DNA of 64,000 bases from Biomphalaria glabrata (lineage: Eukaryota > Mollusca > Gastropoda > Planorbidae): the NCBI RefSeq assembly GCF_947242115.1, contig NC_074726.1, positions 1,672,951 to 1,736,950 of the forward strand. The letters are read 5' to 3'. Each line of letters starts with the position of its first letter. Position 1 is the first letter of the stretch. The notes beneath the pieces were generated by a model. It saw only the letters and a program-made list of their open reading frames with translations. It did no database searches and was not told where the DNA came from. This document shows, in pieces, positions 1 to 11,580 of the stretch. The position numbers and the translations under genes are program-made.

Positions 1-3000
1 TAGAGCTGGCTGGACTGAAAGGCGCCTTGAAGATCCCGAAAGCAAAATCCCAGTCTTCACCATGATGCGAGCCCTGCTCTGTAGAATTTGGGGCTAAGTA
101 TATCTTTAACCATTATCGTATTTTATATATTTTATTTAAAATCAAAATTATTTTTAATTAACCCTGAGTACCCCAAGACACACGACCACTGACTTACAGA
201 CAATGTATATACAGTTCACACAACACAGCAAGGTCAGTGATCAAGGTGGTAACTCAGGAGCAAGTGGCAACTAAACACACTTTGCAAGGCATTCTTTTAA
301 GGGGAATCACTCCTGTCTTTACAATTACTCAAAAATAGTTAACTCCCCACTATGTCACATTCTTCGAACGACAGACTAGAGCGCAAACCACACGTCCAAG
401 GAAGCCATCCTGTGTGTCTTTCCTCTTCGAAATTAATAGCAATGTTTTTTTAAGTATTAACAAAAAGAGTTATTATCTGGCGCTGTCTGAATCAAGAGAC
501 GTTATTGTGAAAACAAAAATCTATTTGTACAATGAAACGAAATAATTTGGGGGCTGGTCTGGAGCAGCCCTACACTCTGAGAACAAGAATCCTATTTTAA
601 AAATGTTCAAGGCCCTGAAGATGCCACCCCATCGACCATCACAACAAATTTAAATCTTATGTTTAGTAGTAGCAGTAATAGTTTTCCTATTGTCACTACT
701 CTGAAGACTTATCAACTTACCTCCGTAAGTTAGACGCAATATAATCTCTCCCTTGCTATCAGTGTCTGTAATGAAGGCGTCTCCGTCCAGACCTGCTCAT
801 AAATACAAAGGTTTGGACTTCTTGTTAGGAAAACGTTCGTAAGTCAAGAAAATGAACACTTGCGATCTATTATGGTGGGAAGCGTGGTCGAGAGGCTAAG
901 TGCGCTTGAACTTGGCTAGTCTTGGCTACCTAGAAGGGGGCTCGAGGTTCGACACCCGACTCGGGCAGAGTTGCGTTTACTGAGCCTCCAAAGGCAGCAC
1001 GGAAAATCCAACTCCTAGATACCCACTCCCCCCCCCCCCCCACTGGTCCACAAATGAGATTGGACCAAAGCGCTCTGAGCATGCTATAAGCATGAAAGTA
1101 GCGCTATATAAAAGCTATAATAATAATAATGTAGGATGGGCTGCTTTGTCGTGCGTTACGCGAGCTGGACTGTCGTTCGGTCGTCTCGATGGTACCGGGT
1201 TCATACCCTGGCCGCTGCCATACCTCGTCGTCCTGATGGACGTTTGGACTAGGAAGTAGATTTTCTTACAAAATAAATATCTGTAAAATATCTGTTTCTG
1301 TGGCCCCACGGGTTTGAAGGATGCCAGGTGACCAGTGTCAGGTACCATTAGATATAGGGGGGACTCAGCGCCTATGCACTCAGCCACCTCGCCCTTCGAT
1401 CGTCACCAAGATTCGAATCTCGGTTTGGAAGCCAAGCTTTAATACTTGGCCACCACACCCCTAAGGCTCAAGGTAAGGCTAGAACTCGGCCACCACACCC
1501 GTAAGGGCTGAGGTAAGGTTAGCTTTCATAACTTTGTGAGTGACCCTGGGGTTTACAAACACTTTGTGTACATGCTACAGACATTGTAAGAGAATCAGCA
1601 TGCTAGAAAGTGACTAAAAATGCAAAAGTGAAATGTTCATTTAAAGTATTTTTATTCATAAGTTTTCTTTCAATTAATCATATTTCTGTTAGCCAATAAT
1701 CTGAATAGTTTGTATTTTTCAAAGTTTGGAGTGCGGTTTCATTACGAGTTTATGTGCGTTTGATGTGTACTGTGTTAAGTCAACTGTTAATGAACCCGTC
1801 TCTCTCTTGATATAAATTGTCTACGATTCCGAAGATTAAGGATGAGTGCAGTGTTTCACATAACTATGCAAACCTTGTTGAGACCTGCAGATTTGTTCCT
1901 TCTGCAGACAGGGCCGTTGTCCTCCGGCGGTCTATTTTTTTTTTGTCTTCTTACAGGCCCGTTCATATTTATCTGTTGACTTCCCAACACTTTCTCGGAT
2001 GCCTCTTCTTCTTTTTCCTGAAGGAAGGAGTTCGCTAGCCCTGAGGACTTTGTGATATGTCCATAGAGTTTCAGTTTGCATTTTTCTTTGACAGAACTTG
2101 GCGAGTCATTGTGAGGTCCAATCGCTGTACCTGTTTCTTATCTCTTCGTTTGTCATGCGGTCTTTGTATGTGATCATTAATAGCATCAATGATAACAAAG
2201 GTTTCCTCACCGCAATCAGAAAACAAGAAATTCTCTCCCTCTTGAAGAAATGGATCATGGGAGGTGGATAATAGGGGGGATCATGGAAGGGGATAATCCG
2301 CACACAGGGTCCCTCCCCTATTGCTCTCCACAATTGGTTGATCATAGATCACAGCCCCTTGTGCTACCCAGAGTCAATTTCTCACTACCTGAGGTACTGT
2401 AGGGGTAAAATGTAGAGGGGATCTAAAGGTGTAACTCTAGCTCTTTAACTCGCGATAGTGAATTGTGACACCTGATGTGTTTCAGTATTCAGTTTTGAAC
2501 AATAAAAACATCCCCTCTCCACCACCGAACAGCAGATGCAAAGTTATTTGTGCAGTCAATAGTTATACTTATAACGTAATAAAAAAGGTACATTAAATGA
2601 AACTGAATTCCTTTTTAAAACACTTTTGTTCTATTTGAAGATGTCTAAATACTAGTGGTGGTTTTGAGTGGAAGAATTTGGTTCAAATTCAGTGTGTGTT
2701 TAATACATAAATTGAAGAACGAGAGAGAAAAAAATAACACGGTCATCGATTGACTTTCCTAAGCGTTGTCATCAATGGTCAAGACAATCAAAAGACTTAC
2801 CTTCCTTGGAGCTTTTTTTCTCCCCTTTCTTCTGAGTGCCTTAAAGAAAGATAACTCCAATTCAAAAAAACATCATTCTAAAAATACTGGAGTTTGAATT
2901 AACATGATAATATTAAGTAATTTTATTTACACTACGCTGCTTACAAACTAAATAAAGGCTCAAAGCGCTGTGAGAATATGAGACAGACTTATAGTAATGT

Positions 3001-6000
3001 ATATGATACCTGCAAAGTGCGAAATGAAGGCTTTAGAACTTTCAGATAAATTACCATCTTAACAAAATTAATTCCACACAACTTCCCCTTTGTAGACACT
3101 GCGCCCACCCCTTTGAAACCGTAAACCATATCCTCTTGAATGCCCCTCCCTAATCCACCTTAGGCAGACCCCACTACCACTACAGCCGAACATAACCAAC
3201 ACCCTGTACGGCAATGCTGAACAACTGAAGAGAACAGCACACTATTTTTCCTTGGCACAGTCTGCAAAAGAGCTTACAGCTCAGCAGCAATAAAGCTGAA
3301 TAGAAGAAGATAAAGTACGAAATAATTCTCCATTTTCTACTTTGCCTAGGCATTCTTTGGGCTAACTAGAAAATGTCTTATTTAGAAAGATATTTATAAA
3401 TAAAAATAAATAAACAATAGGATTTCTTAGGACTAAAATGACCTATGTAGACCCGTGTCTTAATACCCTATGCTTAGTCCAATCTCAATGTTTAAATAGT
3501 CCAATAATTCTTTACATTTACTAATCTTATTTTAAAATAGTAATATACATTAATAAATGTACAGTTATGTCCCTTCTTCTAAGTAGTGTACAAAGAGAAA
3601 TAAATAGATGTGTTCACGCAACAGGAAAAAAAAAGAATCAAAGTCATTCATTTATTATGAATATGGAACATGATGAACAACATGTTTGGTTTATGAGGAA
3701 AGTGAAGCTATTTAGGCCTAAAAACAGCAAACAGCAAGAATGTATGAACCGAAACAAATATGGAGCCATCCTTAATTATAGCCGCGAATCAAAGATTGTC
3801 AAAGTACGGGTACTTGATCCACGGGGTTCGAATCAAATAGTTTCAGATTCAATTTTAATTCTGTATCTTTTTGTTGATGTGGCCCGCGACACATTGTGTT
3901 AGAAATGAAAATGGCCCGCAGGATGAGTAAGGTTGGGCATCGCTGCTCTACGGTAAAAAGTATCAACTGCAGTGAAGAACAATTTTTAATTATTTTTTTT
4001 CAAAGAAAACTTTGTCACCAAGCTAGACTCTGCTAGACCAACATGAAGTAAGATTTTGACCCACCTGTCTTGGTTTTTGACGGTTTCTGCCATCTTTTGA
4101 CTAGCGCTGGGGAAAAAAAGTGGAATAAATTATCGATAAGTGGTACCACCAGTGATTTATTTTTATACCTTGAAGTACGTAATTTTAGAATTCAATAGAG
4201 AAATAGGAACATATGTAAAAATATATAGTCACTGGTGGTAGTCTCAAAAGAATAGATGTTGCGTCAGAAAGTAAAGAAAATGCAACTCACTAGAGCTGAG
4301 AGTTAGAAATTATGTTTACCTCTGACTCCACAATGGACCTCGTTCACCAATGGTAAACAAACAACATTTAGCCACGTGATTCTCCATCTCTTCTATACAA
4401 ATTACGTAATCCATAAACGGTGTCACGTGATACGTTTTTTTTTACATTGTTTTATCAATATTATCACGTGGCTAAATGTTGTTTGTTTACGATTGGTGAA
4501 TGAGGTCCATTAAATATTCAGGGTAGATAACCTGGAATCATATATTCTGTCACATGATATTTTATAAGAAAATGTTTTTCGCTAAATTATCACTTTTCTC
4601 CAATAACTACTTCATAAATTTTTAAGTGAAACTAAGCCTTAAAAATATTTTTCATTCTGCCTAATTAATTAAACAGAAAAACTACAAAATGTCATACTAA
4701 CTATAGAAATGGTAAAATTAACACAGATGAGAATAGCAGTTTGATAATGGTAAAATTATCACAGATGAGAATAGCAGTTTGATAATGGTAAAATTATCAC
4801 AGATGAGAATAGCAGTTTGATATTGGATTAATTTATTCTCCATAATTTTTGTTTTTATTTTTTTGTTGTTGTTTTTATTCAAATTTTACTTAGACTTAGA
4901 TGCTTCGGCACATTGGGCGGCAAGCTGTCTCCATAGAGATCTGTCACCAACAACGTCTCTTCCCGCCTGGTGTCCACTGCTCTGAGTTCCTCCATGTAGG
5001 TGCGGCGCAAGATTATAACAGGACGTCCCTGTTGGCGCTCTCCAAGTATTTCCCTCCATTTAACGACTGTATATCTCTAGTGAGCACATGTTGTTCTAGT
5101 CAGCACATTTCAATGTGAAAGTTACATTTCTTCTGTTTCACAATGTAAGTCTTTTAGCTCTTCCTCACCATATCTAAGTATGTACTTAACTGGGAACTAG
5201 ACTTTATGGGGCAGATCATGGTAAGGTCATCTGTTTCTTTGGCCAACGGTTAACGAGCAGGGTGTCGTGTGGCCAGCACAACGACCAACTGCCTTTGATT
5301 TCAACAAACTTAAGTCAGGTACCCATTAGAGTTGGGTGGACTCAGGGACGCCTTCGGGGAAGATTTGGATTTGAATTTAAATAGTTAATGACCTTCATGA
5401 GTCCACCTTTAATGGGTACCTGAAATTGGTCGGGAAAGGTAAAGACGTTTCCTCGTTGTGCTGGCCATATGACACCCTTGTTAACCGTGGGTCACAGAAA
5501 CAGAAGACCTTTAGATTATTTGCCCTAAAGATCGCAGGGTCTGAAAGGGATACTTTTCTTGTTTTTTCTTGTTGTTTTTTAAAGTTATAACCTCTAGAAT
5601 TTTGCTAGTCTATTTTGCTACTCTGCTAGTGGAGAGCTTATCATCATGGAAGATTGTTCAGTTATCTATTGTTTTTATAATCTCGTCCTATTTCAAATGT
5701 TGTGTTTACTAAGAGTCAGACGACGACCCATAAAGGAAACTAAATATTCTGCTTATACCACCATTTCAGCCTAGTACAAATTATTTCTCTTGTGTGAGAT
5801 ACCAAAGAACTAAATTTATTATCAATAGTTAATTCATTTTTTTTAATTGATCTTTGTGTTGACAGGTAAAGAAATAATTGTGCGAAATTTCAGCTTGGTC
5901 CGAGATTGAATGTAAGAGAAATATCGTGTACAAACTTTTTACAAGACTAACAGACAGAGTGAATGGACCTCATTCACCAATCGTAAACAAACAACATTTA

Positions 6001-8977
6001 GCCAGTTGACAATATTGATAAAGCAATGAAAAAACTGTCATGTGACAGCTTGTGTGTATTACGTAATTTGTATAGAAGAGATAGAGAATCACGTGACTAA
6101 ATGTTGTCTGTTTACGATTAAGACTAAGACTAAGACTGTTTTATTGATCCTTACGGAAATCTGTTGTGATTACAAGGACTCGTTTCTCATATAAAGACAA
6201 CACAACATAAACATACACATAAATACAACAGACACAGCATGAGTTCATTCAGCGACTACACACATGCATCTTGGTCCTTTTCATGTTTCCTGATCAACGA
6301 GTGGCGTTGATATAGTCTGACCGAGTGAGGTACGAACGATGTTCTGTATCGCTCTGTTCTTGTTTTGATTGACAGTAGTCGCCCACTTCGCGACGACCTG
6401 ACATATTTCTGGTGGAGCGGGTGGCCGTTGTCTTCCAAGATTTTTTTGATTTTCCTTAGACACTTTTGTTCAAAAAGTTCCTTTAAGTGTGGTAATGTTG
6501 TGAGTGTAATTTTTTATGCCTTTTTTATGATGGTTTCTAGACGTCGCAACAGTTTCGTTGAAGCGTTGCCTTGCCAAAAAGTTATTCCGTATGTTAGCAG
6601 ATTTTGTATAGTATTTAGTATTTAGTTTAAAGCTATTGAGTTTGTATAGAAAAAATAGTCGCTGGGCTGTTTTCTTTGTCAGAGTTCCAAGATGGTCTTC
6701 CCATGAGAGATTGTTATGAATGATAACGCCTAGATATTTATATGCCTTCACTTGTTCTATAGATGCAGTTCATGTATAGTTTGTTTTTTCTTTCTGAAAT
6801 CTATTATAAGTTCTTTAGTTTTTGTGACATTCAGTTATGGAAAGTTGTCGGTGCACCAGTTTGTAAACTCTTCTATCGAGCTTCGATACTGAGTTTCGTC
6901 TCCTGAAATAAGACCGACTATGGCAGTATCATCAGCGAATTTAATGAGTTTAACTGAGTCATAGATGCTTCTTATGTCATTAGTGTAAAGAGTGTACAGT
7001 ACAGGAGAAAGTACACAACCTTGTGGAGCACCCGTACATAGTACTCAAGTTGACGATTTGGTGTTGTTGACTTTAACATACTGGGGACGTTGGGTTCAAA
7101 AGTTTAGAACCCATGCTTGTACGTAAGGGCTGACATTTAAGTTACTCAGCTTGTTTATCATTAGATGTGGCTGTATTTGTATGGTATTGAAAGCTGAGGA
7201 GAAATCTACGAAGAGGACTCGTGCATATGTTTTGGGTGTATCGAATGAATGAGGTCCATTGATATAAGCTTTGTAACAAGCAAAATATAAACAATCCTTT
7301 AAAAAAAAAGCTTAACAAAAGGGAAGATATCCGCCCTTAAAACTATAGCTATCAATAATGTACAAGTTATTTCCATTATTCAATATCAAACAAAATAATT
7401 AATTACCAATAATTAATTAACTCATTGTGTATTTTCGTTTTTTTGAGTCATGTTTTGTTAGGTGAAATAAATAATTGTTATAAGTATGAACAAGATCGGA
7501 GAATGTGTGAGGGAAAAATAGTGTTGACTATAAATTTAATGAAACTAAACCCAACAAATTTAGCCACATCTGTGAATACTGTAGTATTAGTTGCCCTTCT
7601 TGGTATCAAACAAAAATAATTAACTACTGTCAATTAATTGTCTAATTGTTTACTTTTTTTTTTTTATTGATTCATGTATTGTCTATGTTCATGAATAATT
7701 GTGAAAAGTTTCAACTTGATCCGAGAATGGGTGCGGGAGAAATAACGTGTACACATATTTTACTAGACAGACAGACAGATTGACAGGCAGAGTGAGTAGA
7801 GACAAGCTTTGTACAAATTTACCTAAAGATTCCACCAGGTTTGGAAAAGTAATTGAAGATTTCTTTAGACTTTCTTTTTTCCGTTTCAACTCTGTCTCGT
7901 AGTGGACAATTATTTGAGTTTCCGTGTGGATGTTGAGGCGTCCATGAAAGTGACGTCATGGTCAAGCACATAGGGAGGCGGGGGGGGGGAGGAAGAAACA
8001 AAAAAGAAATATAATAGCTAGTCAGGGTTTCAAGATTGTCAGCACGAATATTGGAAGTTTTGAACTGCAAGCTACCCCATTACGATTTATAAAATTTTAA
8101 TTTAAATTATGATAGTCTGCGACCAATCACACCATATCCACGCTTGAATAAATGCAACCAGTGTGACCATTGCACGACTTTCTATATTTAGACATAAGGG
8201 ATGTGTGGCAAGTTTGTACTCGTGGTCAGTTTGTAAGCCTACTCCTTGCAAATACTATTAGACGATTTGTGGGGGCCTTTCGGGCAGGGAGTTTGGTAAA
8301 AAGACTATCTTTCATACCTGTCATCTCGAATAAATTCTTCCCTTAAGTCAAGCGACTGAGAGCCATTTGGCATAACAATTGTAACGGGTGCGTCATTAAG
8401 CTTTGAGCTACTATTAACTAACATGAATTACTGAACATAAAATCTCAATTTTGTTTCATTTGTAGATATATTTACATAAAATTAGTAAAGTAAGTAAAGT
8501 TCCCCCTTAAGACCTAGTGATCTATGTAGGTCAAAGGAGGGTCTGTGAACCCACGTAAAATACTGCACTCCTCCTTGTTCTTCGGACTTAAAATATAATG
8601 TTTTATTGTTGTACAGCCTTATATTTATCTGTAATAATATCAATAAATTGACAGCACCATTTTTTCTTAATGTTTTTTTAATTGATTCGGCTTACATAAT
8701 ATAGACTAAAAAGACTGGATTGGATACAGAATCTACAAAAACTCTACATCCTGTGTAAACATTATAAATTGGAAATGTGTATACCTGACGCTTTACTCTC
8801 ATCCTCCAAGGTAGCAAGGATGTCGCTCGTGGCTGGAGACAGAATCACTTGCTCAGACAAATCCTCGACTTCAGTCTCTTTGGCAATATACACCTTGCGA
8901 TAGTTGTGCTTGACTGAAGCCAAATCTTTTGATGATGATTTATCAAATATCTCTATTTTTCTGTATCTCTTAGACAT
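1..8977 (-). CDS. Unrecognised seven-exon host gene, 3' part beyond the left edge
   Basis: Coding exons on the minus strand, in transcript order: 8785-8977 (ATG at 8977), 8318-8417, 7823-7891, 4065-4093, 2801-2839, 721-792 and 1-78 (runs off the window). Each exon has AG and GT borders, and the junction phases (1,2,2,1,1,1) keep one open frame of about 193 residues. The start reads MSKRYRKIEIFDKSSSKDLA; the end of the visible part contains LDGDAFITDTDSKGEIILRL and then GEDWDFAFGIFKAPF. The middle (TQKKGEKKSSKE) is Lys/Ser rich. I see no signal peptide, membrane segment or known motif and cannot name a family. Weak points: the acceptor of exon 2 (after GTTAG) has a poor pyrimidine tract, and exon 4 needs the second of two AGs (after CAAAAG), because the upstream AG at 4107 breaks the frame downstream. 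An extra short exon could also resolve this. The introns are full of SINE, MITE and LINE copies. Confidence 0.6.
874..1130 (+). repeat. tRNA-derived SINE (family 2), full length
   Basis: The head has a Pol III box A (TGGTCGAGAGG) and box B (GGTTCGACACC) like a class II tRNA. The tail contains AAAGCGCTCTGAGCATG and GCGCTATATAAAAGC and ends in an (AAT)n tract. Related copies lie at 19755-19965, 42345-42590 and 45355-45550. A poly-C run at about 1029-1042 is internal. Confidence 0.85.
1131..1288 (+). repeat. tRNA-derived SINE (family 3)
   Basis: It follows the preceding SINE directly. A box-B-like GGGTTCATACCC lies in a tRNA-like head, followed by CGTCGTCCTGATGGACGTTT and GGACTAGGAAGTAGA. A diverged copy is at 50888-51010. 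It resembles a SINE I associate with planorbid snail genomes (memory, not checked). Confidence 0.6.
1289..1510 (-). repeat. Degenerate SINE, family 1-like
   Basis: Read on the minus strand it has a box-B-like GAGATTCGAATC, then the GGTACC core and the CAGAAACAGAT-like end typical of the family 1 SINE (best copy at 57080-57350). It is rearranged near 1440-1510. Confidence 0.45.
1511..2795. other. Intronic stretch with no recognised feature
   Basis: AT-rich sequence between exons of the minus-strand gene. The short ORFs on both strands here show no family signal, codon structure or splice context that I can support. Confidence 0.5.
2915..2985 (-). repeat. Short L2-like LINE 3' end remnant
   Basis: It contains TAATTTTATTTACACTACGC, then an AAAGGCTCAAAGCGCTGTGA block. 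The same order is seen in the longer L2-like 3' ends at 11284-11580 and 43497-43752. Confidence 0.4.
3040..3312 (+). mobile_element. LINE 3' fragment, RNase H-type C-terminal zinc-binding tail
   Basis: Plus-strand reading gives CRHCAHPFETVNHILLNAPP, the Cys-X2-Cys...His tail found at the C-terminus of I/Jockey-type LINE polyproteins (family knowledge), here with the last Cys changed. It is followed by a run resembling TPCTAMLNN and a QLSSNKAE-type end. A better copy lies at 15870-16235. It is truncated at its 5' side. Confidence 0.65.
3313..4064. other. Intronic AT-rich stretch, possible hAT end near 3950
   Basis: Mostly unassigned. At 3875-3950 the segment GTGGCCCGCGACACATTG ... GGTTGGGCATCGCTGC looks like one end of a hAT-type miniature element. 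No partner end or target duplication was found, so this is only suggestive. Confidence 0.3.
4332..4511. mobile_element. Palindromic MITE, copy 1
   Basis: About 49-bp terminal inverted repeats: AATGGACCTCGTTCACCAAT at the left (4332-4380) and its complement ending GGTGAATGAGGTCCATT at the right (4463-4511), enclosing about 80 bp. The arms carry TCACGTG E-box-like palindromes. It has no coding capacity, and the superfamily is unclear because no clean target duplication is visible. A second copy is at 5962-7260. Confidence 0.85.
4711..4824 (+). repeat. 38-bp tandem repeat, three copies
   Basis: The unit begins GGTAAAATTATCACAGATGA and continues GAATAGCAGTTTGATAAT. Three near-identical head-to-tail copies. 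Confidence 0.95.
5190..5365 (-). repeat. SINE family 1, partial, left arm of an inverted pair
   Basis: Minus-strand copy with the family core (GGTACC flanked by ATTAGAGTTGGGTGGACTC on the plus strand) and GTTAACGAGCAGGGTGTCGT. It lacks the tRNA head. Confidence 0.75.
5397..5560 (+). repeat. SINE family 1, partial, right arm of an inverted pair
   Basis: Plus-strand copy running from GAGTCCACCTTTAATGGGTA through GTGCTGGCCATATGACACCC to GCAGGGTCTGAAAGGG. It mirrors the copy at 5190-5365 across a spacer of about 30 bp. Confidence 0.75.
5830..5961 (+). repeat. Dispersed repeat with GACAGACAGAGTG end
   Basis: It shares TTTCAGCTTGGTCCGAGA..., AAATATCGTGTACAAACTTT and ACAGACAGAGTGAAT with 7633-7812 and, inverted, with 20770-21110. 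It has no coding signal and ends exactly at the MITE start. Confidence 0.6.
5962..7260. mobile_element. Palindromic MITE, copy 2, split by a LINE insertion
   Basis: The left part at 5962-6119 begins AATGGACCTCATTCACCAAT and runs to TGTTTACGATT. The missing end, GAATGAGGTCCATT, reappears at 7247-7260 after about 1.1 kb of LINE sequence. The interior is flipped relative to copy 1. Confidence 0.8.
6120..7242 (-). mobile_element. LINE fragment, Rex1-like reverse transcriptase C-terminal half
   Basis: Minus-strand translation gives the RT catalytic stretch KLIKFADDTAIVGLISGDET, preceded by GCVLSPVLYTLYTNDI. After it come YKYLGVIIHNNLSWEDHLGT (6700s) and, near the 3' end, the ERYRTSFVPHSVRLYQ motif typical of this clade. 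The 3' terminus at 6120 is a short repeat (AGTCTTAGTCTTAGTCTTAA on the minus strand). It is truncated at the 5' side and broken by several frame changes. It sits inside MITE copy 2. Confidence 0.8.
7261..7815 (+). repeat. Two tandemly placed copies of the dispersed GACAGACAG repeat
   Basis: Copies at about 7380-7560 and 7610-7812 share the TTGATTCATGT / GAGTCATGTTTTG segment, then ATAATTGT...AACTTGATCCGAGAATGG. Only the second retains the ACAGACAGACAG end. Related to 5830-5961 and 20770-21110. Confidence 0.6.
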
Positions 8978-9440
8978 TTTAATGATTTTTATGGACTACT
9001 TTGTACGTTTATGCTCAAGTCTAAGATTATAGATCAATATCTTATCGTATATTATGTGTTTGTCCTTTTTAAGACGCTGCCTTAATTCTCAATGTACACA
9101 TGAATGTGTCTAAGTTTTGTTACGATGTTACGATCAAAATGTTACTGTAACAATACGATGTTACTAGTTACAGTGATGTTAGGTCCTAAGAACATTTTGT
9201 CTTTCTGTCAACTTTCTTGGTCTATGTTTTAAACCTGCACGTCTGGTAGTTGGCACTTCTTAATTTTCACATGCGAAAAATCTCCGATCTAATAAAAGAT
9301 TTAATCCGAAATGTCTATTTTTAAAACAATGATGTCATTTTTAGTTTATATGGTTGAAGTACAATTTTAATTTCGTATGAAAGCTGTTTCCAGCGCCCTC
9401 TAGGAACCAAGTCTCAAGAATCTGTAACCAAACTATCCGT
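8978..9440. other. Upstream region of the minus-strand gene, no recognised site
   Basis: AT-rich, and presumed to hold the 5' UTR or promoter of the gene starting at 8977. I see no convincing TATA box or initiator, and no repeat family. Confidence 0.4.
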
Positions 9441-9838
9441 CTCAGGCGACAATGCTCTCCACAGAGATAGGTCATAGAGTAACACCTTTAGTAAAATCAC
9501 TAAATCTAGAAAGCCTTAAGGATAGAAGACTTAAAAAGTAAAGTAGCAATTATACATAAAACACTGAACCATAATCTTCAAATGCAAAGATAGAATCTTA
9601 TCAAATACTCAGAAAGACACAAAGATAAAGGCATATTCCTGGTTCCATGTGCTAGGACAGATTTGTACAAATGCAACTTTTTCCCTAAGGCTATTAAAGC
9701 ATTGAATGGGTTGCCTGAGCCAGCCAGGAAAACCAGTGACTTGGCAGAATTTATGTTAACATGCATGACTAGAAAGTTTGACCTAGGGACATGCGTAGGA
9801 CGTAATCATCTTCGTCTGTATTTGATAAGATAAGATAG
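9441..9838 (+). mobile_element. LINE 3' fragment (family B)
   Basis: The same sequence as 16385-16890, with more damage: TTTAGTAAAATCACTAAATC, GAAAGACACAAAGATAAAGG and a conserved end GCATGACTAGAAAGTTTG...GACGTAATCATCTTC, finishing in TTGATAAGATAAGATAGG. It encodes a degraded RT C-terminal segment. Confidence 0.75.
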
Positions 9839-10033
9839 GCGACTTCTAAAAGTCTTTTCCCAGCTGATGACAACGGCTCTGACCTACTAACAATCTACTG
9901 CTGGCATTAGCTAGTTTGATAGGAGGGGTTTAACTATTTTTGGTTTCCAAAGAGTTCCAGGGTTGTTAGTTATATGTGTAAGTGACGATCTCGTAGTTTC
10001 CAACGAGTTACATGATGATGATATGGTGATAAC

Positions 10034-10250
<217 letters not shown>

Positions 10251-10261
10251 ATTTACATCCT

Positions 10262-10745
10262 AGTTCGATGGTGACCACTTTGTCATCCAGTGGGCTGAGG
10301 GCTTTGCTTTGGGTGGGGGGGGATGACAAGTGACTTGCGCTGGAATTTGGATTAAAGTGAGGAGGATTCGCGCAACACGTCGACCTCACTCTCTCGCCCT
10401 AAAGCCCGTCCTTTTCCGGAAGCAAGATTTGGTCAAGACGTCCGGGGACAAGTTTGGGTGCAGTGGATGACCAGAGACTTTATGTGTGTCCTGTCCTGCT
10501 CTTGAGTACTCCACAGCACTGTGCTGGTATTTGCCTTTCTGTCCGATTAGTCTAGTTTTGTGACGTTACGCACAGGCCGCCAAGTCCAGACTTCACATGC
10601 TAGGTTTGACAGAACCTCGGTGTACTGAGTGCCATGGACACGTCAGATACCCTCTACCTGGTTTAGCCGGCCAGTCAAAGCCGTTTCCGGGGTGTGGCCG
10701 CTGCGCATGCTACAGCTTCTGGGAGCCACATGTGAGAGTTGGGTA
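10262..10745. repeat. GC-richer dispersed repeat, unclassified
   Basis: A distinct block, clearly richer in G+C than its surroundings, with no open frame. It resembles a high-copy snail repeat from memory (GTCGACCTCACTC and CACAGGCCGCCAAGTCCAGA segments), which could not be checked here. Confidence 0.4.
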
Positions 10746-11283
10746 CCGAATGGGGACATAATAATAACATGATGATGACATTATAATGGCATGATGATGA
10801 CATGATTGAAGTAAAAGTAATATTAGACAGTACTATATCAGTTTTCTTTAGTGTGATTTACTTTTCATTCCAATCTCAAATGGAAACAAAGAATTCTATC
10901 CATAAAATATAAACAAACCTCCTCCCTTAGCCCCTTAGCGCTTGAATATGAGGAAAAAATATCATCTTATAGATTACAGACATTACTTCAAATGAGAATA
11001 TAATTACGTCCTTCGCGTTTCATTTGTCAATCTAGTCATGCATGTTAATCAATGACTTAAACTCTGCTAAGTCGTTGGAGTGGAGTGCAGAAAGTCGGTC
11101 AGTAATAGATCTTGTGTGGTGCCCCAACAGATTAAAGGATTGGTGAAAATGAAGAAAGAGTCATTGAATAAAATCTAATTAGCACCCACTTTGCCCACCT
11201 TTTGGTGATAGTTTCTCAAATCTGTTGTCACAAGGGCAAATAAATGTGTTCAATAAATCGCTTTAACAATTAAATTAGAAGAT

Positions 11284-11580
11284 TAATAATAATAATAATA
11301 ATTTTATTTATAAAGCGCTGTTAACAAACAAAATGTAGGCTCAAGGCGCTGTAATAACATTACAAACACAGACACAACAATTGAGATCAAAAACTAATCT
11401 AAAAAAGTTTTAAACAGATAGGTCTTAATGTTCTTCTTAAAAGTGGTGTAGCATGTTGTCTGTCTGAGATCCATGGGGAGTGAGTTCCAAACCTTTGGTC
11501 CGTGAACTGAAAAAAGCCCGCAGACCGTAGCTTTTGAGGGAGAAACGTGGCACTTACCGAGATTGACAACTTTAAGGTCA
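11284..11580 (-). mobile_element. L2-like LINE 3' end
   Basis: Minus-strand translation contains GLFSVHGPKVWNSLPMDLRQ and FKKNIKTYLFKTF, the conserved C-terminus of L2/CR1-group LINE polyproteins. The 3' UTR shows GCGCTTTATAAATAAAATT and an (ATT)n tail. Truncated at the 5' side. Sister copy at 43497-43752. Confidence 0.85.

Noticed and set aside
874-970. tRNA gene from box A and box B matches
   Set aside because: No foldable acceptor stem with matching 3' side was seen; the block continues into a SINE tail and recurs.
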